Assembly: GCA_946539105.1 (NCBI GenBank)
Contig: CAMNHG010000018.1
Location: 1-19,120 of the forward strand
Reading direction: 5' to 3'
Source of the DNA: an uncultured Clostridia bacterium
GTDB taxonomy: Bacteria > Bacillota > Clostridia > Oscillospirales > Acutalibacteraceae
Length of the DNA: 19,120 bases
Shown here one piece after another: positions 15,312 to 19,120 of this stretch. Position numbers and translations under genes: made by a program. The number at the start of each line of letters is the position of its first letter. Within the stretch, counting starts at the first letter, position 1. The notes below the pieces were generated by a model that did not search any database, was not told the DNA's origin, and worked only from the letters and a program-made list of their open reading frames with translations.

Positions 15312-15388
15312 TGGCAGCTCGGACGGGACTTGAACCCGCAACCTCCCGATAGACAGTCGGGTGTTCCTCACTTTTGAACTACCGAGCC
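15312..15388 (-). tRNA. tRNA-Asp (GTC), last copy of the array, atypical
   Basis: Reading the minus strand, acceptor GGCTCGG pairs with CCGAGCT (first pair G-U), followed by discriminator G and encoded CCA (15312-15314). The D-stem is GTTC/GAAC, the anticodon stem CCCGA/TCGGG with loop CTGTCTA (anticodon GTC, aspartate), and the T-arm GCGGG TTCAAGT CCCGT. Two features are odd: the D-loop AAAAGTGAG has no GG pair (positions 18-19), and the base 3' of the anticodon is T instead of a purine. Position 33 is a normal T. It is identical to the other Asp copy at 16009-16085. Confidence 0.85.
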
Positions 15389-15393
15389 GTGTA

Positions 15394-15605
15394 TGGTGAC
15401 ACCTGCGTATGTTTGATTTAACCAATACTTCTTACTTCGCTTGTTGCGGTGTGCGTGATATTATAAAATCATGAACGCTCTCCCTAAAAATGCCATACTA
15501 TGGCATTTTTACCTTCGTTTCTTCGCACAGCTCGAAACTAGGCGCGGTCGCCTTCAAATCCCGCAGTTGTCACTGTTTTGTTTTTTCTGAATGGTGACAC
15601 CTGCG
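15394..15605. repeat. tRNA-Glu 3'-end-bounded spacer unit (198 bp)
   Basis: The 14-mer TGGTGACACCTGCG, the complement of the Glu 3' end with CCA, occurs at 15592-15605 inside tRNA-Glu(CTC) and again at 15394-15407 just before tRNA-Asp. Between them lie a perfect palindrome with 12-bp arms (15486-15510) and an inverted copy of the tRNA-Glu 3' part (15553-15575, 20 of 23 bases matching). Confidence 0.88.
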
Positions 15606-15667
15606 GGATTTGAACCCAGCGTTACCGGATTGAGAGCCCGGCGTCCTAACCACTAGACGAAGGTGCC
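15592..15667 (-). tRNA. tRNA-Glu (CTC)
   Basis: The minus strand folds as a tRNA with acceptor GGCACCT/AGGTGTC (one G-U), discriminator A, encoded CCA, D-loop AGTGGTTA with the conserved GG, and anticodon stem CCGGG/TCCGG with loop CTCTCAA (anticodon CTC, glutamate). The T-stem 5' strand CTGGG does not fully match the 3' strand CCCGC: the outermost pair is C-C and the next T-G. It lies five bases upstream of a truncated Asp 3' end and is 76 bases long with CCA. Confidence 0.87.
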
Positions 15668-15673
15668 GTATAT

Positions 15674-16009
15674 GGCAGCTCGGACGTTTGTGTAATTTGA
15701 ATATACGTTTCACCTCGCTTGATACGGCGTGTTCACAGTTATAACTATGTATAACTCTCTCGCTATAAACGTCACACTGTGACGTTTTCTTAACGCTCGC
15801 CTTCAAGTCCCGTCCGAGCTAAATTATTTGGTTGTTTTTTTGGCAGCTCGGACGTTTGTGTAATTTGAATATACGTTTCACCTCGCTTGATACGGCGTGT
15901 TCACAGTTATAACTATGTATAACTCTCTCGCTATAAACGTCACACTGTGACGTTTTCTTAACGCTCGCCTTCAAGTCCCGTCCGAGCTAAATTATTTGGT
16001 TGTTTTTTT
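15674..16009. repeat. Two tandem 168-bp units carrying tRNA-Asp fragments
   Basis: Units 15674-15841 and 15842-16009 appear identical. Read on the plus strand each begins with GGCAGCTCGGACG (complement of the Asp 3' end), then an AT-rich part with GTTATA/TATAAC, a perfect 10-bp-arm palindrome (15767-15787 and 15935-15955), the motif TTCAAGTCCCGTCCGAGCT (an inverted copy of the Asp 3' part), and a T-rich stretch. No reading frame of note is present. They are not CRISPR repeats: there are only two and no spacers. Confidence 0.92.
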
Positions 16010-16085
16010 GGCAGCTCGGACGGGACTTGAACCCGCAACCTCCCGATAGACAGTCGGGTGTTCCTCACTTTTGAACTACCGAGCC
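16009..16085 (-). tRNA. tRNA-Asp (GTC), first copy of the array, atypical
   Basis: Identical in sequence to the copy at 15312-15388, with the same GTC anticodon, the D-loop without GG, T at position 37, and encoded CCA (16009-16011). On the minus strand it is preceded, across five bases (TACAC), by a 14-base copy of the tRNA-Glu 3' end, and followed by two tandem 168-bp units that each end in a copy of its own 3' end. Confidence 0.85.
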
Positions 16086-16090
16086 GTGTA

Positions 16091-16304
16091 TGGTGACACC
16101 TGCGTATGTTTGATTTAACCAATACTTCTTACTTCGCTTGTTGCGGTGTGCGTGATATTATAAAATCATGAACGCTCTCCCTAAAAATGCCATACTATGG
16201 CATTTTTACCTTCGTTTCTTCGCACAGCTCGAAACTCGGCACGGTCGCCTTCAAATCCCGCAGTTGTCACTGATTTGTTTATTGATTTTATGGTGACACC
16301 TGCG
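16091..16304. repeat. tRNA-Glu 3'-end-bounded spacer unit (200 bp)
   Basis: The same arrangement as the 198-bp unit: direct 14-mers at 16291-16304 (inside tRNA-Glu TTC) and 16091-16104, the 12-bp-arm palindrome at 16183-16207, and an inverted copy of the Glu 3' part at about 16250-16272. The loop between the inverted copy and the tRNA differs from the other unit. Confidence 0.88.
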
Positions 16305-16366
16305 GGATTTGAACCCTGCGTTACCGGATTGAAAGTCCGGTGTCCTAACCATTAGACTAAGGTGCC
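16291..16366 (-). tRNA. tRNA-Glu (TTC), first gene of the array
   Basis: Minus-strand tRNA with acceptor GGCACCT/AGGTGTC, discriminator A and encoded CCA, D-loop AATGGTTA, and anticodon stem CCGGA/TCCGG with loop CTTTCAA (anticodon TTC, the usual glutamate reader). The T-stem is poorly matched: 5' strand CAGGG against 3' strand CCCGC leaves the two outer pairs C-C and A-G. CAGGG would fit CCCTG, so the 3' strand looks exchanged. It is the most upstream tRNA of the cluster. Confidence 0.88.
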
Positions 16367-16374
16367 TTATATTC

Positions 16375-16405
16375 CCGTCTGTCCGGGATGTCAACCGTCT
16401 GTCCG
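16375..16405 (-). promoter_or_regulatory. Phased 11-bp direct repeats around a TTGACA box upstream of the tRNA array
   Basis: CCGTCTGTCCG occurs at 16375-16385 and 16395-16405, exactly 20 bp apart (about two helix turns). Between them the minus strand has a perfect TTGACA (16389-16394). The matching -10 at 17 bp (TATAAG) would overlap the first base of tRNA-Glu, so a start there would lie inside the tRNA; the box may be cryptic, or the true promoter may lie further upstream. Confidence 0.4.
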
Positions 16406-16498
16406 ATTTGTTGAATTGTTTAACTCTGTGATATTAATATACATCATTTTGAGTTTGAAGCGGTCGCTTAAAATGCGACATTTTTATTTATTTCAAGA

Positions 16499-16726
16499 TT
16501 AAGAATAAACCAGAATATTGTTAATGCTTGTATTAAAGACAACCGACAGCACCACCATATTGTCTAAGGTCGGCAGGGCAGTTCCGCGCTGCCACTTATA
16601 AATAGCCTGCGGTGTTGAAAAGCCGAAAATCTGCTGCAAATTGCTCACCGTCAATCCGGCTTTCTTTCTGAGCTGCAGGATGTTCTGTCCGGTTGCCGTC
16701 ATATTGATAACAGGGTAGGCAGACAT
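16499..16726 (-). CDS. Small XRE-type helix-turn-helix regulator
   Basis: This 75-residue protein is a single helix-turn-helix domain: GQNILQLRKKAGLTVSNLQQIFG, then TPQAIYKWQRGTALPTLDNMVVLS and NTSINNILV. XRE proteins of this size usually bind palindromic operators as dimers, often their own. The ATG at 16726 is chosen for its GGAGGTGAAAG site; the longer frame to 16783 reads back through a terminator-like hairpin. An inverted repeat TTTGTTT/AAACAAA (16751-16767) lies just upstream and is a candidate operator. The gene seems to share a transcript with the 44-codon gene upstream, with the hairpin between them. Confidence 0.85.
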   Translation of the reverse strand: MSAYPVINMTATGQNILQLRKKAGLTVSNLQQIFGFSTPQAIYKWQRGTALPTLDNMVVLSVVFNTSINNILVYS

Positions 16727-16750
16727 TTCTTTCACCTCCGAAAATTCAAA

Positions 16751-16767
16751 TTTGTTTTGCAAACAAA
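16751..16767 (-). promoter_or_regulatory. Inverted repeat upstream of the XRE gene
   Basis: TTTGTTT (16751-16757) and AAACAAA (16761-16767) with a 3-base centre lie between the hairpin and the XRE ribosome site. The position suits an operator for autoregulation, but part of it is also the T-rich tail of the hairpin, so the function is open. Confidence 0.35.
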
Positions 16768-16800
16768 AAGCCGCCTGCCCCACATATGAGAGGCAGGCGG
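16761..16800 (-). terminator. Terminator or attenuator between the 44-codon gene and the XRE gene
   Basis: A perfect 9-bp GC-rich stem, CCGCCTGCC (16771-16779) and GGCAGGCGG (16792-16800) with a 12-nt loop, is followed on the minus strand by CTTTTTGTTT. It ends the 44-codon transcript about 20 bases after its stop and would limit read-through into the XRE gene. Confidence 0.75.
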
Positions 16801-16820
16801 TGAATTTTCGCGTGAAAAGA

Positions 16821-16955
16821 CTACTCGGGCGAGTTCAACCGTTTTAATTTACCGTTCTCATATGGGCGCACTTCATAAAAGCCCTCACGTTCTGCGTAGG
16901 ACACGAAATCTCGCTCATATTCAGTTGCGGTAAATGTGTAACGAATGTTGAACAT
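16821..16955 (-). CDS. Small 44-residue protein of unknown function
   Basis: The minus strand encodes MFNIRYTFTATEYERDFVSY followed by AEREGFYEVRPYENGKLKRL and NSPE, stopping at TAG (16821-16823). AAGGAAATTTAG precedes the ATG, and a perfect consensus promoter lies 45 bases upstream, so expression is well supported although the gene is short. It is soluble and rich in charged and aromatic residues, without cysteines or a membrane segment. I do not recognise it. A terminator follows and then a small XRE regulator; such pairs are frequent in mobile or accessory DNA. Confidence 0.7.
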   Translation of the reverse strand: MFNIRYTFTATEYERDFVSYAEREGFYEVRPYENGKLKRLNSPE

Positions 16956-16999
16956 CTAAATTTCCTTTCCGAGGTCTTGCCTCTCTGTTTTCTGTCGTT

Positions 17000-17028
17000 A
17001 TTATATCATCGTAATATTGCTGTGTCAA
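17000..17028 (-). promoter_or_regulatory. Perfect consensus promoter of the 44-codon gene
   Basis: On the minus strand TTGACA (17023-17028) and TATAAT (17000-17005) are separated by exactly 17 bp, a full match to the sigma-A consensus. The start would be near 16993, about 38 bases before the ATG at 16955. Such strength is unusual for a small unknown gene. Confidence 0.85.
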
Positions 17029-17060
17029 TAAACCTGTAGTATAATCCCCTGACTTTTTAG

Positions 17061-17444
17061 TTATTTCATAAATCTCTCATCGCGCTCATCCGCGTCGTCC
17101 GACAGTTCCAAAATCCGCTCTGTAAATTCGTCTGTCTGCTCGTCGGAAAATTTAAGAAATTCAAGCGTTTCCTCGTTAGTTCCCTTAAAAATCATTGATG
17201 TGATTTTATACGCGGAATCAACACGTCTGACGCCGAGGCTCAGTCTGCGTGTGCTGCCGTCGCCTAAAACGTCATATATGTACATAAGAAAAGCGATATT
17301 TTCTGTGCCCTTCAGCAAAAAAGATACGGACAATCCCGTAAACTTTCCTCTTGGCGGAACTTCTTTCTGTATTCTTTCAGTCATCATTTCACTTGATTCC
17401 GTCAGGAGCAGTTTTATATTTTCTACGCGCTCTTCCTTCGTCAC
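17061..17444 (-). CDS. Hypothetical protein, 127 residues
   Basis: The frame starts with GTG at 17444, seven to eight bases after AAAAGGAG, and ends with TAA at 17061-17063. The protein is soluble and acidic toward its C-terminus (ELSDDADERDERF). The centre has alternating hydrophobic strands (FTGLSVSFLLKG, IAFLMYIYDVLGDG, TRRLSLGVRRV), suggesting a small alpha-beta domain. No catalytic motif, cysteine or membrane segment is seen, and I do not recognise the family. A 38-codon open segment ends 14 bases upstream and may belong to the same former transcript. The consensus promoter for the next gene lies right after its stop. Confidence 0.72.
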   Translation of the reverse strand: MTKEERVENIKLLLTESSEMMTERIQKEVPPRGKFTGLSVSFLLKGTENIAFLMYIYDVLGDGSTRRLSLGVRRVDSAYKITSMIFKGTNEETLEFLKFSDEQTDEFTERILELSDDADERDERFMK

Positions 17445-17458
17445 AATTCTTTCTCCTT

Positions 17459-17575
17459 TTAACTGTAATACTCGTCAGCTTTATCGGACATCGTCATAAT
17501 TCTATCATAAAACTCATTGTAATCATACACAGGTTTTCTGACATACTCGATAAATTCCTTACATAAAGATATCAT
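17459..17575 (-). pseudogene. 38-codon open segment, probably the tail of a broken gene
   Basis: The minus strand reads MISLCKEFIEYVRKPVYDYN, then EFYDRIMTMSDKADEYYS and TAA (17459-17461). The amino-acid composition looks protein-like and the stop lies 14 bases before the GTG of the 127-residue gene, as in an operon. No ribosome site precedes the ATG, and the frame stays open further upstream (FPAVNPKTFVV), so this is better read as the 3' end of a truncated gene than as a small protein. The family is not recognised. Confidence 0.4.
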
Positions 17576-17675
17576 AACAACAAATGTCTTTGGATTTACC
17601 GCAGGAAAAATGTTATGGCACAATATTGTGTTTATAATATTGTATAATAAAGATTATATTTATGCAAGCAGGTTT

Positions 17676-17780
17676 TTAATTATTTATAAAATAATTATTC
17701 TTTTCTGCCGCATATTTTTGAATCATTGCCGCATCAAGAATATCAACTGTTCCGGCGTTGTTAACATCAGCAACATATAT
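17676..17780 (-). pseudogene. C-terminal dockerin type I fragment
   Basis: On the minus strand the frame before TAA (17676-17678) reads YVADVNNAGTVDILDAAMIQ followed by KYAAEKNNYFINN. This matches a dockerin repeat (the family pattern is close to GDVNGDGKVDILDA..IQKY), the calcium-binding duplicated loop-helix that docks enzymes to cohesins. Only one repeat of about 34 codons remains, with an in-frame stop upstream at 17781-17783, right where the intergenic repeat field begins. The glycine and aspartate calcium ligands are partly lost. It is a relic, probably of a secreted glycan-degrading or surface protein. Confidence 0.6.
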
Positions 17781-18026
17781 TTAAAGCCGCCGCCGCTTGC
17801 GGGGGAGGTGCCGCCCTAAGGCGGCGGAGGGGGCTACGTTTCCAATACCGCCACGTTATGAAACGCAACGGAAAACTCGCGTAAAAACACACGCCGCCCC
17901 CTCAGTCAGCTAACGCTGACAGCTCCCCCATGACAAGTAATGGGGGAGCCTTTAAACTAACAACAAACGTTTAATTAACACCGTAGGGGCGGACCCATGT
18001 GTCCGCCCGGGGAACGTAAACCGTGT

Positions 18027-18148
18027 TTACCAAACAATCCGTCATTATCGCGATAAACGGATGTAAATTTCAGCACACAAAACGTTTATATATATCAAAT
18101 GATATGTTCCTGTCCTGCGGGCAACCGCAAGGGTTGCCCCTACAATGC
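18027..18148. repeat. Long interspersed repeat, copy 1 (second copy at 18759-18873)
   Basis: Both copies share TTACCAAACAATCCG, a variable part with TCGCGATAAA, CAGCACACAAAA, then GTTCCTGT.CTGCGGGC and a palindrome ending CCCCTAC. The palindrome stems differ (GGGCAACC against GGGCGTGCA) while keeping perfect pairing, so the hairpin module changes independently of its flank. Confidence 0.7.
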
Positions 18149-18399
18149 TACTTATATGTTATTTTGTAGTGACAGGGCTTGCCCCTGTCATTAAAGCAGA
18201 CGTTTGTTTTCGTCCGAAGATTTGATTTAATTTGATAGCATTAAATGAACGACCTCGGGCGACCGCAATGGTCGCCCCTACAATGTAAAGGAAAATCGCG
18301 ATATAGGAAACGTCTGCCCCCTCCGTCATTTCGCAGAGCGAAATGCCACCTCCCCCGCAAGCGGTGGAGGCTTAAATGGTTTTTATAGATACGCTGAGT

Positions 18400-18645
18400 T
18401 AAATGGAAACGATGGTGCAAACCCGCATAAACACTGGGGTTTTACATAAAGTTCATTTTAAGACTTAAATGGATATGATGACGCGGATAATTAAACAAGC
18501 ATATAATAATTTGAGATTTTTTCTTTCAGCGTACATAAAGTTCATTTAAGAACCAAAGGTGGATATGATGTAGAAACCGCATAAACACTGGATTTTTACC
18601 ATCGTGTTCATTTAAGATTAGGTATCTATAACAGATGGATTTGAT
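18400..18645. repeat. Degenerate 74-90 bp repeats
   Basis: The motifs CCGCATAAACACTGG (18423 and 18577), ACATAAAGTTCATTT (18444 and 18533), and GGATATGATG (18471 and 18561, with GGATTTGATG near 18635) recur in the same order at uneven distances. They look like decayed tandem units without coding potential. Confidence 0.6.
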
Positions 18646-19079
18646 GTGTCATTAAACGTATTTGACAAGCTCCATTGTGTATTCCCTTTCCGAATCCTTT
18701 GCTTTTGCTTGAAATACCAAGTTCGTTAATTGCTCTCCTGAGGAAACGATATGCGTAATTACCAAACAATCCGATTTAATCGCGATAAATGAACGTATAA
18801 TTCAGCACACAAAAATCAGTTTGAAATTGTATGTTGTGTTCCTGTTCTGCGGGCGTGCAATGCACGCCCCTACGGCGTAAATTATATGTATGCGTTTTGG
18901 CTTATAACGTGGCGTTAAAGGCAAAGCCGCCCCCTCCGTCATTTCGCAGAGCGAAATGCCACCTTTTTCTGGCGAAAACGGCAACCCTTTTGTCACTTCG
19001 TGACATTTCCCCTAACAGGGGAATTTCCCGCAAGCGGTGGAGGCTTTAAATCGGGCGGACACATGGGTCCGCCCCTACA

Positions 19080-19120
19080 ATTATTCATTATTCATTATTC
19101 ATCATTCATTATTCATTACT
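19080..19120. repeat. 7-bp microsatellite (ATTCATT)
   Basis: The window ends in about five tandem copies of ATTCATT with one T-to-C change. Slippage-prone tracts like this often lie in the intergenic repeat fields of this kind of genome. Nothing suggests a coding or replication role. Confidence 0.85.

Larger units (their letters stand above)
15251..16274. repeat. 697-bp-offset duplication of an Asp-plus-spacer block
   Basis: The block at 15251-15574 recurs at 15948-16271 with only a few changes. It contains the inverted Asp fragment, tRNA-Asp, a Glu 3'-end remnant, a spacer with a palindrome, and the inverted Glu fragment. The flanking tRNA-Glu genes are also related but have different anticodons (CTC and TTC) and different loop sequences before them. 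The near identity points to recent duplication or gene conversion. Confidence 0.9.
17784..19079. repeat. Non-coding field of interspersed palindromic repeats
   Basis: No gene is supported in this 1.3-kb stretch. It is a mosaic of short GC-rich inverted repeats set in AT-rich DNA: GTCAGC/GCTGAC (17905-17920), GCTCCCCCA/TGGGGGAGC (17922-17949), GGGCGGAC/GTCCGCCC (17987-18008, and again inverted at 19053-19074), GGGCAACC/GGTTGCCC (18119-18139), TGACAGGG/CCCTGTCA (18170-18190), GGGCGACC/GGTCGCCC (18257-18277), CATTTCGC/GCGAAATG (18327-18345 and again near 18940), and GGGCGTGCA/TGCACGCCC (18851-18869). Many are followed by CCTAC. Such repeats are scattered through Ruminococcaceae-like genomes. Confidence 0.8.

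Noticed and set aside
15570..15806. 78-codon minus-strand reading frame as a gene
   Set aside because: It runs straight through tRNA-Glu(CTC) and the tRNA-Asp fragment with no ribosome site.
15674..16009. CRISPR array
   Set aside because: The 168-bp units are nearly identical end to end with no unique spacers, and they contain tRNA fragments.
16463..16485. Plus-strand terminator GTCGC/GCGAC with T-run
   Set aside because: The stem is 5 bp and no plus-strand gene precedes it; on the minus strand no T-run follows.
17610..17819. 69-codon plus-strand frame at the dockerin relic
   Set aside because: No ribosome site; the opposite strand shows the recognisable dockerin pattern.
18802..19049. Overlapping 64- and 72-codon frames near the right end
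   Set aside because: They lie in palindromic repeats on both strands, with compositions dictated by the repeats and no ribosome site.

Overview
The window looks like chromosomal DNA of an anaerobic Firmicute, probably a gut or rumen Clostridia member of the Oscillospirales/Ruminococcaceae type. This is inferred from strong GGAGG ribosome sites and TTGACA/TATAAT promoters, from protein families typical of that group (ComF, LytS-like kinase, Zn-macro domain, DUF5131, radical SAM/SPASM), from a dockerin remnant, and from a dense field of short GC-rich palindromic intergenic repeats. No phage structural genes, transposase, rRNA or CRISPR array are visible.

Layout. (1) 1-722: 3' part of a LicD-family gene with a terminator. 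(2) 785-3749, plus strand: aroF (DAHP synthase), pheA (prephenate dehydratase) and two GNAT acetyltransferases, a tight operon feeding phenylalanine synthesis, ending in a hairpin that serves both strands. (3) 3784-8166, minus strand: a seven-gene operon read from one strong promoter: small conserved protein, TfoX-N protein, ChbG/YdjC-type deacetylase, flavin reductase, zinc-dependent macro-domain ADP-ribosyl hydrolase, ComF-like phosphoribosyltransferase, DUF5131 protein. (4) 8222-13873, minus strand: a response regulator with an N-terminal XRE DNA-binding domain, a LytS/YesM-type membrane histidine kinase, and two ABC exporter half-transporters whose degenerate residues complement each other as in asymmetric heterodimers. 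The probable circuit is signal, kinase, regulator, exporter. (5) 13966-15132, minus strand: a stand-alone radical SAM/SPASM protein with an N-terminal zinc ribbon.

(6) 15214-16405, minus strand: the most unusual part. Four tRNA genes (Glu-TTC, Asp, Glu-CTC, Asp in transcription order) are separated by 168-200 bp units. Each unit begins just after a tRNA CCA end, carries an inverted copy of that tRNA's 3' part, and ends with a direct 14-bp copy of the same tRNA 3' end, five bases before the next tRNA. This looks like repeated insertion of very small elements into tRNA 3' ends. The tRNAs themselves have structural defects (no GG in the Asp D-loop, pyrimidine at Asp position 37, mismatched Glu T-stem).

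(7) 16499-17461, minus strand: a consensus promoter drives a 44-codon gene, followed by a hairpin and a 75-aa XRE regulator; upstream lies an unrecognised 127-aa gene. (8) 17459-19120: gene remnants (a 38-codon fragment and a dockerin tail) followed by about 1.3 kb of non-coding interspersed palindromic repeats and a 7-bp microsatellite at the end.

Start sites were moved inward from the longest reading frame for six genes where a good ribosome site supported it. Function calls rest on motif recognition by eye; no database search was run.
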